From NCBI GenBank assembly GCA_002633005.1, contig NMRA01000026.1, positions 1,384,710 through 1,448,709 on the forward strand: DNA of 64,000 bases, given 5' to 3'. The notes beneath the pieces were generated by a model. It was not told where the DNA came from, ran no database searches, and was given only the letters and a program-made list of their open reading frames with translations. The DNA comes from Phoronis australis (lineage: Eukaryota > Phoronida > Phoronidae). Shown here one piece after another: positions 1-27,720 of this stretch. Numbering within the stretch: position 1 is the stretch's first letter; every line of letters starts with the position of its first letter. The translations under genes and the position numbers were made by a program.

Positions 1-201
1 ACTGCAAATGCCTTGTATCCCACAATCCTTTGTGTATGACATTTTCTGCTATTCGTACATATGTCTATAGTTAGCATAATGTGACATTACCTCTTAGAGA
101 GACTGCTCTAATCTCTCCAAAATGGTAACTAACTAGCCTTAGTGAACACACCCCTGTCTTAACTTAAGCGTTTCTATCGGTACGTTTTTTTTTTCTAGCA
201 G

Positions 202-3186
202 GCCGATGGCATCCTGGATGTGGTGGTCAATGCTAATCCATCCTGTCCACCCTACTCACTGTTCGTGCTTCATGACCTACTGTGTTATCACTACTGTGTC
301 ATGACAGCTGTCCACATCCACTCGTCTGTTAGGCAGGTGCCAGAACCTTTAAAGAACCACTTCGGTCACAATGGTGTAGGCAGTAGGGGGTCCCACCAAA
401 TGGCCGTCACCCTTATTTGGAAGTCAGGTGAGCTCTACTGATAGTCCAGAGTGAGTTTCACATTGTTTGTTGCCAGAAAATATAAAATCTGTTTGAAACC
501 CTCATTCCTTTCAACTTCTAACTTTTAATTTACAATAACTTAACATTATACAGTTAGTCTTAACTTTCTGCTTACTCAGGTATGAGGAGTGATGTCTGGG
601 CTTTTAAATATCTGTTAGGTCATTATTGTTTGAGACTGTGCTTGGTGAATAAAATGACCTGCCTTGACCAATCAACTTGTTGAGCAACAACAAACTGTTG
701 TCTCTTTTCCATGCCCAGAAATCTCCACGAATTTCGAGGAACAAACTTTAAAAGCAATAGTTTCTCACTGACATTTCGGATTTTGAGAAACAATTTGATG
801 CCCTTAATTCATAGGAGAATACTGGTTCTATGGGTTTATGATAACTTTAAATCAATTACACATTGCTACCAAGCTAAGATGCAATTCTCGATTGTTTCCA
901 TGGCGACTTGTGTGATCTTGTCAGTGCAAATTCATGAGTTATGGAATTGTTAACTTTTTTACATCAGTCGCTGATTACAATATTACATGGCTGTTTCCAT
1001 AACAATAAGGTAATGCTTCAGACCTGGAAGAATTTGTTGAGTTTTTATAAGGCTGATCTATAGCACTCGTGGTTGTTATTGTCTGTTGATAGTCTTCTGT
1101 ACTTGTAGTAATTAGCTTTGATCAGAGCTATAAAACAACAGAATTCACTTTCATCATTTTGTGATTTTTATGCACCCAAATATTTATATACGGATGCATT
1201 ATGACGTTATCCTTGCCGTCCAGCGTCTGCTGCTGCATCTCAAAACTCCTCGACAGATATTTGAGAAATTTTTCATGGATGAGATTCATGGGATGGCATG
1301 AGCAAATTTCGAGATGGATCGGACTACCTCCTTGTGGCAATTTTCGTCTTTTATGTTTCCCTTTGTATCTTCAGAGTGCTTTGACAGATTTTCTTGAAAT
1401 TCGTTGAATGGGTATCTTTTAAGGAGATAATGCCGCATTTGATGTGTGTTGCACCACCTAGTGGCTGTTTTGACTGTTTTTTATTTTTTTGAAGTCTGCC
1501 TGTCTATTAGCCAAACCACTTGAGGATGGTTGTGAAAATCATTACACGTGTCACTTCTGGGAAGAGGATGGCTGACGATGATTTACGCACGGCTCTGACT
1601 ACTGTTGTGTCTTTTAGTGACAGTTTTGTTCTTTTGCATCTGCGGCTGTATCTCAGGCAGGCGAAGAAAGAACGGTGAAATTTGGCTTACTGTTGTATTT
1701 CTATGGTAGTGACAACAGACGGGTACAACAACTCCAACAACCACTTTGTCTCATAATGGCAGTTTTGTTTTTGTTATGTTTTCCTCTGTATCTATGGAGT
1801 TCCTTGATGTGTTTTCATGAAATTGGCAAATAGTTTTCTGTTATAAGCCGCTGACGCTGTGCCATCTTCAGATAGATTTGATTTATTGTACTCCACCTAG
1901 TGCCCATATTTACTGTTTGCAAGACTGTTTTTGGCATCTGCCGCTCTATCGGCCAAAACATTCTAAGAGTTATAAATCAAAAATTAATATACAATGATTT
2001 TAGACAGCCCCAACTGCTGTGGCTTCCCCTTGTGAAAGTTTGTTTTTTTTTTTTTCATCCACAGCTGTATCTCCTAACTCTCTTGCAAGATCTTTGTTAA
2101 ATTGACTGCTTTATTTCTAGGAACCTGACAACAGATCAACTTTCGGATAGATCCAATTTGTTTCGTGCCCCCTAGTGGCAATTCTAGTTTTTCATGTTTT
2201 CCTCCGAATCTTCCGAGTTCCTTGACAGACATTCTTAACCTGACGTCTAGTGAGTTACTGATGTATCTTGCCTGCACTTAGACAGGCAGACCTATGTTTG
2301 CAATCCAGTTCAACTGGCACTTGAGAAGCACCCATCCATGTTGGTTGGATGTGTTATATGTAGATGCTGATAGCAATGTTGGTGGGAGATTATTGACAAC
2401 TATGTCTTGTAGTTTTTATTGCCACTCTCTGTTCAACCACATGTAGTAACTGTTTGGGGAACTATATTCATGAACATTCTTTATTACATTAAGTACCAAA
2501 GAGTGACTGGTGAAGATTACGCTTGTAATATGTCAACGGTTCATCCTTTGGTGATGATTTTTACCAAGTTACTTTCCAAATAAATGACAACATTTTCATG
2601 ATTGGTCTCCAATATTAAAATAAAGTTCAGGTATTCCCAGTTCAGAATTGAGCCTTATTGCCATGTTCTTACAAGTTCAAGGGAAATTTTTTTTTTTTTG
2701 TTTTGATATCCTGTGGTTTACTGTAAAAGTTTTTGGACTGGTTTCACTTGATTAATCGTAATTGGTTGTTTTTATTCTCCCCATATTTCAGTGGAAGGTG
2801 GCCCTGTTATGATGGTTGATGCCCACAAACAAGCTCCCATTGTTGGTGAGGCAAACATCGCCCGTTTTTTAGGCAGGCTACTCAGTCCAGCGTACGATGA
2901 CTGTGATCCAGTCACAGCCACAGAAATCGACAACTGGCTTGATGTAGCCAGTGGACAGATACTGAATGGTAACAGTAAAGAAAAGGCAGCTGCCCTCCGA
3001 TCGTTGAATTCTCGTCTCGGCAAGAACAAGTGGCTCATTGGCGATGCATTGTCATTGGCTGACATTGTCATGTGGTCCGCAGTGTTGCAAGCAGGCTTGA
3101 AAGATGGCGCTCCAGCAAATGTAAAAACGTGGCTGAAAGAATGTGGTACCCAGTCGTGTTTTAAAACAGCACTGCAATACCTGTGA
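202..3186 (+). CDS. AIMP2: AIMP2 (p38/JTV1), 3' end: last two coding exons
   Basis: AIMP2 is the scaffold protein of the cytosolic multi-tRNA-synthetase complex. The window holds its last two coding exons: 202-427 (acceptor after ...ctagcag, donor TCAG|GTGAGC) and 2792-3186 (acceptor ...tatttcag, stop TGA at 3184). They join in phase 1. The first exon encodes a thioredoxin-like segment (LDVVVNANPSCPPYSLFVLH, then VTLIWKS), matching the vertebrate INANPASPP...FTLIWK region. The second encodes the GST-C-like domain: GEANIARFLGRLL, then SSKEKAAALRSLNS-type residues, then LIGDALSLADIVMWS, ending ALQYL like the vertebrate ALKLLK terminus. The N-terminal exons lie left of the window. The exon start could be 199 instead of 202. 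The 2.4-kb intron contains an inverted copy of the CTCF-motif element. Family identity is very secure from the residues visible. Confidence 0.93.
1165..2260 (-). mobile_element. inverted copy of the CTCF-motif repeat element (AIMP2 intron)
   Basis: Read on the minus strand, this stretch matches the elements at 29070-30735 and 47645-48735. It starts at its 3' terminal hairpin (tttttatgcacccaaatatt ... gatgcattatgacg, about 1167-1205) and carries the same text (reverse of AAATTGCCACTAGGGGGCAC) at 2166-2181. Weaker or partial versions lie at 1325-1341, 1451-1468 and 1890-1909. It is more diverged than the other two copies and its far end is unclear. No coding frame is retained. Confidence 0.65.
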
Positions 3187-3463
3187 TTGTGCAGGACTGA
3201 GTTGATCTGAGCTGTGTAATTCAACATATTTATTGTGCTTTTGCACATTTTTGAGCTGCATTCAAGATCTTACTCTTGTCCTAAGTAATTGAATTCTGTT
3301 ATCTAATAATTGGTATTAATTTTTATTTCAAACCTTTTTGACCACCAAGTAGTGACAGTTCCAGAAACTATTACATTGTTAACTTGAATGTTGTATGGGT
3401 AAATATCTCATTCAAAAACTCCTGTGCTGTTCTCTAGCATGAAATGAGAGCTACGGTATCGGT

Positions 3464-3567
3464 AATGGTCTGATATAACGTGCCCGAATTTTGAGAACCA
3501 GTTTTCCCCACTAAATAACAGGCATCAAACTGGTTCTCAAAATGTGGGCACGTTATATCAGACTATT
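3464..3567. repeat. 104-bp foldback MITE, copy 1
   Basis: This is an inverted repeat with GTCTGATATAACGTGCCC at the left and its complement GGGCACGTTATATCAGAC at the right. The inner arms (TTTGAGAACCAGTTT / AAACTGGTTCTCAAA) extend the hairpin to roughly 40 bp per arm around a short loop. A second copy at 46273-46366 shares both arms and the flanking AAT...ATT, so this is a mobile family rather than a chance palindrome. It has no coding capacity. Confidence 0.85.
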
Positions 3568-3822
3568 CCCATGATATCAGTGAAATATTGTCATTGAGTT
3601 TACAAGTGCGCCATGTGCCTTCCTCCTTATGCGTAGTTAACCATCTGTTGCTTCACAATCTACCTTATTGTCTACATATGTGACAACGAAGCTTAGGTTG
3701 GCCTATCAACATGTGCTAAGTTCTGTGATCATGTAGTGCTTTTCCATTTATAAAAATCTGATAGATGTAGTTTATCCCATTTCAACTCAGATTTCACAAC
3801 AGTGTTTGGATTTTGTGTTAAG

Positions 3823-3828
3823 AATAAA
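3823..3828 (+). promoter_or_regulatory. candidate AIMP2 poly(A) signal AATAAA
   Basis: AATAAA lies about 640 bp after the AIMP2 stop and is followed by a second overlapping AATAAA-like stretch (aataaaaataaatg). It is the first canonical hexamer I see downstream on the + strand. The assignment is positional only. Confidence 0.4.
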
Positions 3829-5760
3829 AATAAATGCTTTCGTGTAAACTTTTTACAAGTCATATTTAGCAAAACAGTCTGTACAGTTCTAGGTTTTGCA
3901 TGCTGTAATCATGGCATTGCTTAACAATACATTTTAACAAAGTAACACCATCTCTTTTTACAAAAACATGGCCACATGCTATGCAATCAGTTTTAATCAA
4001 GATGCATTTAAATATGGCAATAACAAACATTTTATTTTCATTTTAATGAGCTTTGAAAGCTTTTACAATAAAATAACAATTGCCTGGCACAAGTCATATA
4101 CACCACCAGACAAAACAACAATCTTTAATAAATTCACATGAAACAAAGTTATTGTTTACTTTGACTGAAAAAGCACTAAGCTGGCAAAGCAGCTATAAAC
4201 TGGCCTTCCATCACAAAGAAGCCAACTTCAGACTTGGCTGACTTCGGTAATAAAAATTGGCTTTTCCTTACGAGAAGTGATATCTGGGCTTGTAAAAAAT
4301 GACTAGCCAACTTGTGAAGCCTGATTTTTAGCAATAATGAGAAGTCGGTTCTTTCCACTCCTTGAAATCAAATTTTTCTACGGAATAATTTAAAAACAAG
4401 TTTTCCAAATCAAAAGATGGTCATCAAGCCGGCTGACATCCGCTTAAACCAACCACCAGTCGATCAGCTGTCAAATTAGAATACCACTATCTGACTGTAT
4501 GTTGATTAGAATTAGCTGATTTCGAGTCAAACATTCAAACACAGATAACTACAATTGAAACAGAACATACATGAGAAAGTAAACTTGAGAGTCACTATCA
4601 AAAGTGAAAATGGATGATGATAACAGATCTTTTGGACTATGGGAAATATATTACAAAACCACCAACTGGGAATTTCCGTAATAAGGCTTCCCCCAAATTT
4701 GACACTACGTATGGAAAAATTTTTGGAATACAGGCCCATGGTCTACACTAAAATATTTTAAAGTTTTTTGAAACTAACTGGGTCAGCAAGCATCTCACAA
4801 AAACACTAAAGGCTTTATGAGAATTAGTGTCGTAACTCTCTCAACACTTGTTCCTCATTCCACGTCAACCGCTGACACACTGCTCATTCACAGGCCCCCT
4901 CAGTGTTTCCTCATTCACAGGCCCCCCCTGTTTCCTCAAGTATGCCCAGGCTCTGCATATTTGCAGTACCAGAAAGATGAGAAACATATGCTCTGGGTTT
5001 TACCATAAATTCTTGGTATAAAAGGAATAAATAGAATTCTTGAAAATCATAGCTGTATTCCACCCTGTTTAGCTGGTTAAAAACGAATAATCCCTTTTAC
5101 CAGTTCATTAATTTGATCTAATAATACATAATTTCCTTCACTTGTTCATATCCCAAGCAATGCATACTGCATGTACTATTTGATTTCACAATTTAGAGTA
5201 GGCCAACCCAAATAAACTAGCGTTTGCTTAATTTGCTGGTTTAGGTATTGATGTTCTTGTAGGTAAAAAATCAGTAATCCACTCACGGTTAGGAATATTA
5301 CGAGACCCATTTTATGAGAGTAAGGACTAATTTGATTTTCGATTTCAAGCCAGCTAAACAGGGCAAAATGCAGCTTTAAAATATGTGGACTGGAACATTG
5401 AAGACATCAAGTTGAGTTCGCTTCACATAATTCTGTAATTATACAACTCTTTTGGAAGGAGAAGTTATGAGCACTAATGTCATAAGTCTGATGACAAGAA
5501 GCTCAACAGTATTCCAGAAACATACAAAATAAGTATACTTGACACTACACAAAACATTTTAAGGCCCATGCAGAACCATTGCTCTGGTTCATGCTTTGGT
5601 GTAGAACCATTAGTTTTGGTCCTTAAACTTAATATTCCTAATTACACATAACTTGACACAAGTTGAGACCAATGATTATTTCAATAGGACCATTCATAGC
5701 TCTTAAGCATTCCATTTTGAAGTTATCAATTTCGGCTTCAATTGGCACAACATGGGACCC

Positions 5761-6131
5761 TGTGCCCGGTTGCATGAAACAGTCCCAAATAGGAACTCAA
5801 CTAAGGTCCCTAAGTCTTTTTGCATATTTGTGGCTTTATGGACTCACAGGTGCAATATTTTTCTATCATTTCATCTTTATCGAGAGATCCTATTTGATTA
5901 TTTTTAATGACATTTTCTAATAATATAACTAAAATCTGAGCCCACAGTTTATTGAAAATAAATAGGGACTCAGTCCTTAAATTGGGGGTGTTGCATGAAA
6001 AGATTCCTAATTATTTTCCATCATATTGACAATTCAATGTAGAGTTCACTCTCGATTAGTGTCAAAGTCAAAAGTTGACTTAGGGAACTTAGTTGAATCC
6101 CTATTTGGGACTGTTTCATGCAACCGGACAC
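5761..6131. repeat. MITE with ~53-bp terminal inverted repeats
   Basis: The left end (5761-5814, TGTGCCCGGTTGCATGAAAC...) and the right end (6079-6131, ...GTTTCATGCAACCGGACACA) are near-perfect complements over about 53 bp. They enclose about 265 bp of AT-rich non-coding DNA. The layout is typical of a non-autonomous DNA transposon. I see no other full copy in the window and no clear target duplication. Confidence 0.8.
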
Positions 6132-6370
6132 ATAACTAAACACACCGATGTCAGCAAACTTGCATTTAAAAGGAAGGTGACTACCATTGAGAACAGCAAT
6201 ACATAAAATTTGATAACATTAAACATGATAAAGAAATGAAAGTACATGTTCTGAAGTTGTGTACAAGTTTTATGAACACATAACTAGACGAGACTGACTA
6301 GTCGAGACAGAAAATGCAAGAATTAAAAAGGAAAGGGTCCTAAATAATGGGTTGATTGATAATGGATTGA

Positions 6371-6376
6371 TTTATT
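6371..6376 (-). promoter_or_regulatory. candidate GAA poly(A) signal
   Basis: TTTATT on the + strand (AATAAA on -) lies about 70 bp past the GAA stop codon at 6446. It is the nearest canonical hexamer. Confidence 0.45.
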
Positions 6377-6445
6377 GATTATTTAAGACTATCCACAAGA
6401 ACAAATGAATAATAATACCAAAACATTTAGAAGTTGAGATTTGAA

Positions 6446-23532
<17,087 letters not shown>

Positions 23533-24627
23533 TTGTGCATGTATTTAATGCTGCTTCAGTAGATTCTGAAATAATATAAATAAATGAAATAATTTCCAAT
23601 TTTAGAATTCTTTCGAGATCTGATGAAAACTGAAATCATTTCAAGAAAATGATAGACCTATATAGTTGCAATTGCAAATTCCGAATCACACAAATAACGC
23701 AGTTCTCAGTGGTGGCCCATGCACAATCACCCTGAAATATATCACCTTAGTCCATAGTCCATACTCCATATCACATTATCACAGACAATTGAACACTCAG
23801 AGACAAAGACAGATTATTAACTCAGGAAAAATTACCAAATTCAACAAACAAACATTAATAAAGCCTGAACAATGAAAGTCTTGTCGGACTCTGACTCATG
23901 AGGCAATATTGGAATTCAAACTCAACATAAAACAAATTTCTCACCAACTTGCAATCTATTCAAATATTCTTTAACAAATGTAATATTGCGCTACACTTTA
24001 TATGTACTACTTGGTCACGTTACCATCGATCACATGATTTCCCGGATTTTAACCCACAATATCCCGCAGAAAAATCAACAACAGCACTCGGTCACGACCT
24101 CCTGAACCTGCTATGTTTTGATTATTTGATCAAACGACAGACGTCACTGCTATCAGTGCTTCACTGTTGTTTATGTCGAATGAATGCGTAGTTGATGGGC
24201 GTGTTCAGGTGTTTGCCAAGTGAAAACCAACCCATTGCGAATAAAAATTGTTAACCTTAATCACTAGAGAAGATTGAAGCATACGCTAACATTATGAGAT
24301 CTAAAAATATAGGAAATCTTTACGTTCTAACGCACCTCGAACAAACAGGATGTTTGTGCTGCCACCTGTACACACACCAACATGTGGAGAAAAAGCTTGT
24401 TGAAAGCTCTAGTTTAGCAGAGATTTAATGCGATAACGGCTGATTCTTGAAAACACGGCTGAGGTAATAATACACAACTTAATGGAGGCATTGTATACAC
24501 AGTGATCTGGTTATTTATTTTTTACGATTGTTATCCCATGACTACTATGACCCATGTTATCTTCAGAACGATTCTGTAGTCAAGATATCTAGACGACTAC
24601 AGTAGCGTACAATACTTGTATTGTTGT

Positions 24628-25036
24628 GTGAACTTGGAATCCTGCTTAATCTCAAGATCGCGTATGCATGAACTTGGAATTGAACATATATTTGGGTAAT
24701 CAGGTGAAATTTTTTGTTCAGCGTCAAGAATTTTTGTAATTATTGGTCCTGTAATCACTCACTTTCTCCTTTACCGTAACTTGTGTCAAAGAATCGGAGG
24801 AATTTGTGATTGGTTAAAACAATTATTGTTTAGTGAATAAGATCGTCAATAGCTGATGAAGATTAGTTGAATTTTACGGTATTTTAATAACATATAATTT
24901 GGTTTAGTGCAGTTCAAATTTTTATCCACGTGAACGTGATTATTTGAGTGAACTTTTCAAGTTTCCTTATGTATTCCAAGTTCACGCAACACTCACTTCC
25001 GCTTAATCTTGAGATTAAGCAGGATTCCAAGTTCAC
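24628..25036. repeat. ~409-bp MITE with 31-bp terminal inverted repeats
   Basis: GTGAACTTGGAATCCTGCTT... (24628-24658) is complementary to 25006-25036 (...AAGCAGGATTCCAAGTTCAC). Each end also carries a second, inner copy of the TGAACTTGGAAT word. The right end contains a near-perfect 20-bp palindrome GCTTAATCTTGAGATTAAGC. It ends 27 bp before the next foldback element. Confidence 0.8.
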
Positions 25037-25063
25037 GCTCAACAGTACTACTCTAACCTCTAG

Positions 25064-25979
25064 GCAATGACCATCGCCTCTGTTGGCCCGAACTAGAGGC
25101 GATGCAGAGGCTATAGGCGCTCTGTACGCCGGAAGCTTTTCGGCGAATTATGCCTCGCACCGACTAAACCAACAAAGTCACGTTGTTATAAATACCTTTT
25201 GCGAATAGAGGAACACCTTAGGAGGTTGTCGATGTGTTTAAGTCCTTCCAACTCAAACAAATACTCCCGTTATGAAACTTTATCTTCGATCAGTCCCTAT
25301 TTCAGTTCCCAAAATCGTGAAATCAAAATTTTTGTACTGCGCACGCTCCAATTTTTACCGCGCTCGCTAGGTGATGTGACTTCATAACCTCAATAATTTT
25401 TAAATAGGCCAAAGGTGAGCCATTGCGGTCTTGTCAGTCAAATGTTCGTTTCCAAAATGCCACCACTTATACTTGTCTTTAATTGGCGTTACTTGAAACT
25501 GATTGTATTTCAATGAATTATTGATTGTATTTGATAAAAATAAATGCTGTTGATATGACATTTAATAGTCTTTGTGCACATATTTGACATTTTAATGTTT
25601 AACAACACGGCAAATGCACGACTGGTTCCCGGCAGCACGTACGCGAAGGGCAGGAACTTCAGCTTTCAAATTTCGCCGGTAGGTCCGCAACTTCTGAACT
25701 TCGGCCTGGTTAAAAAATGAAAAAGTTGATTTCACGATTTTGGGAACTGAAATAGGGACTGCTCGAAGAAAAAGTTTGATAATGGGAGTATTTGTTCGAG
25801 TTGGAAGGAATTACACACATCGACAACCTCCTCAGGTGTTCCTCTATGCGCAATAGGTATTTATAACAACGTGACTTTGATGGTTTAGTCGGTGCGAGGC
25901 ATAATTCGCCGAAAAGCTTCCAGCGCCTATAGCCTCTGCATCGCCTCTGGTTCGGGCCAACAGAGGCGATGGTCATTGC
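25064..25979. mobile_element. foldback element, ~265-bp inverted arms, 16-bp flanking duplication
   Basis: The left arm (25064-~25330, GCAATGACCATCGCCTCTGT...) and the right arm (~25733-25979) are about 90% complementary and enclose about 400 bp with no recognised coding. The sequence CTACTCTAACCTCTAG is present immediately outside both ends (25048-25063 and 25980-25995), as expected of a target-site duplication. Diverged relatives sit at 55475-55900 and 59670-59870. Confidence 0.85.
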
Positions 25980-26284
25980 CTACTCTAACCTCTAGAGTGT
26001 ACGCCTCTGACCTGTGATTTCTATGGCCTAAAATAGTCCTATTTGGGCAATACTAGTAAGTTACAAATTATGAGTAATGAGGCTTGAAGTGGGATCTTCA
26101 GCATTCGTGGCTTTAGGCAATTACATCGCCCTGAATTCTGGAAGCATACAGGGACGTTATTACATCCCCATAAAATGTTACTCATTTCAAAATACAACAG
26201 ACAACATCAAATGAAACATGCATATATGCTCGTGGAGTTGTAATTAACACATACCATGACTCCCGTCAACATAACTTGAACATA

Positions 26285-26820
26285 TCCATAAAAATCCGAT
26301 CATGGTTCGCTCAAGTTTCTCTCACCAGGTGACATTTTGAGGAAGTTACATGAAATCACACCTGTTGAAGAACAAAAAGGCCAAGGGACACAAATCTAAC
26401 AAATTCCACCCGATATCTTCCCATGCTATTTTGCAAAGTGTCACGCACCACGTCACGTGCTTTGCTCAGTCTTGCGCTAGCCTTTGCCTAACTCATGTGA
26501 CTCAGTTGAAATATTTGAGGTTATCGCGTGCACGATGAAAAAGTTTATCGGTGACCAAAAATGTGGAGTTGGAATTCTTTGCCAAAATCACCTTAATTCT
26601 CATGCTTCATCGAAGATATCTGTAGAAGCAGAAAGGATCACTGAAGAAAGTAAGCGCCTTTTTAAGTGATAGTTTAAAGTGGAGAATGTATTTTTGACGA
26701 GGTCAAAACTCTTAATCGGTGAGCAGATTTCGCCTACTGCTCGTTTAAAATACGTGAAACGAAATTCATACAGAAAGCGATGGGAAGTATTGTAATCCCT
26801 AACCGGCCAACCGAGGGGCT
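26285..26820 (+). repeat. dispersed repeat family R26, copy 1
   Basis: About 535 bp matching the reverse complement of 56635-57230. Shared phrases include TCTCACCAGGTG, AAGGCCAAGGGACA, GCCTTTGCCTAACTCATGTG, TTCGCCTACTGC and CCAACCGAGGGGC. A third partial copy lies at about 54960-55275. No conserved reading frame is seen across copies. Confidence 0.8.
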
Positions 26821-27213
26821 ACGTGTTGCCTACCAAATCTTCGGCCAAGAGGCAATTGTGTTTGCCTGGACAGCAATTGTACATAACTCCAAGACAGTAC
26901 CATTGTCTCAACGGGCTGCAGTTAGTCTCTTTAATTCCTTCCAACCTTAACAAGTACTCATTTTTTTCAAACATTTCTTTGTTCAGTTGCCCATTTTGGC
27001 AACTGGTCATTTTTACTCTGCTTGCGCCAGGGGATATGACAGGAGCATTGTGAACGTTTTATGTTTTTACCGAACAATTTAATTTCCCAAAGGCCGTTCA
27101 CACTGTGGTTTGCTTAGAATGCTCTGAAGATTTCCCTTCTATTACAAAGTTCTTCTTTTCTATACTAGTAGACAGCTTTATATCGTCTTGTCTGGTATTT
27201 CAGGTCACATAAA

Positions 27214-27720
27214 ATGGCTTCTTCTGATAATAAACCATGTAAATGTCAGAGGAAAGAAGATTTGAGCATTACCAGAAAATCTAAGGAACTCTTGAAGGTT
27301 GATCCTAACTCCAACCCGTTTGAACATACATTGCGCATCAATGGAGACGACAAAGGAAAACTACCCTCGTCAGCGAGAGCAACATTTCGGTTTCCTCAGA
27401 GCTCAGTGTTGCAGCAAGTTAAATCATTCCTTCCAGTGATGGCCGAGGCACAGAAAAGTTTAGAGCAAACTTTGAAATCTTCTCCAGGTGATCTAGACAT
27501 TGAGAATACAGACAATTGTGAGTCTGTAATCGAAATGAACTTGGCCATGGTAGAACAGGATGAATGTAACAGTGACTCTGACTCAGAGCTGAGCTGCTCA
27601 AGTGACGAAGAAATTTCAGTAGGTCAGGAGCCGGTAACAGAGGAGAATTTCCGAATAACACAAAATAACAAATGCCTGTTGAAACCATTAATAGAGGATC
27701 TTACAAAGTCAACAGAATAG
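27214..27720 (+). CDS. NOPCHAP1: NOPCHAP1 (C12orf45 homologue), NOP58-type snoRNP assembly chaperone, single coding exon
   Basis: 168 aa. NOPCHAP1 links NOP58 to the R2TP/RUVBL machinery during box C/D snoRNP assembly in the nucleus. The diagnostic core is visible: SKELL near residue 24-28, SSVLQQVKSFLPVMAEAQK in the middle, then LDIENTDN, VIEMNLAMVE, and an acidic Ser-rich tract (SDSDSELSCSSDEE) as in the vertebrate protein, which has the same order (LLDQVQTFLPQMA, FNIENIDG, IQMDVALFE). The exon starts at an acceptor (27204) ten bases before the ATG, so an untranslated upstream exon exists. The vertebrate gene, as I recall it, is split into several coding exons; here the whole frame is uninterrupted. 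The weak N-terminal conservation is normal for the family. Confidence 0.85.
   Translation: MASSDNKPCKCQRKEDLSITRKSKELLKVDPNSNPFEHTLRINGDDKGKLPSSARATFRFPQSSVLQQVKSFLPVMAEAQKSLEQTLKSSPGDLDIENTDNCESVIEMNLAMVEQDECNSDSDSELSCSSDEEISVGQEPVTEENFRITQNNKCLLKPLIEDLTKSTE

Larger units (their letters stand above)
3187..6445. other. intergenic region between AIMP2 and GAA (convergent genes)
   Basis: This region holds the AIMP2 3' UTR and poly(A) candidate, the GAA 3' flank with a minus-strand AATAAA, two inverted-repeat elements (3464-3567 and 5761-6131), and at about 4176-4370 a diverged repeat sharing text with 28625-28790. I see no convincing gene. The small open frames lack splice or family support. 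Confidence 0.6.
23533..27203. other. repeat-rich region between GAA and NOPCHAP1 (divergent genes)
   Basis: It contains the 5' flank of GAA, a MITE (24628-25036), a 16-bp-TSD foldback element (25064-25979), and a member of another dispersed family (26285-26820) with related sequence continuing to ~27040. The presumed 5' UTR/promoter of NOPCHAP1 must lie here: an acceptor (tatttcag|GTCACA) at 27203/27204 shows there is an upstream non-coding exon that I cannot place. Confidence 0.6.

Noticed and set aside
2772-3248. 158-codon minus-strand open frame overlapping AIMP2 last exon
   Set aside because: It is the shadow of the AIMP2 coding exon on the opposite strand; the plus frame matches a known family.
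4176-4370. Repeat pair with 28625-28790
   Set aside because: Some phrases match (CTATAAAC.GGCCTTCCATCA; AAGTTGGCT.GTCA) but in mixed orientation and with low identity; too weak for a separate element call, mentioned only in the region entries.
25064-25979. CRISPR or bacterial-type repeat array
   Set aside because: The window is clearly animal nuclear DNA and the repeats are inverted arms of a foldback element, not short direct repeats with spacers.
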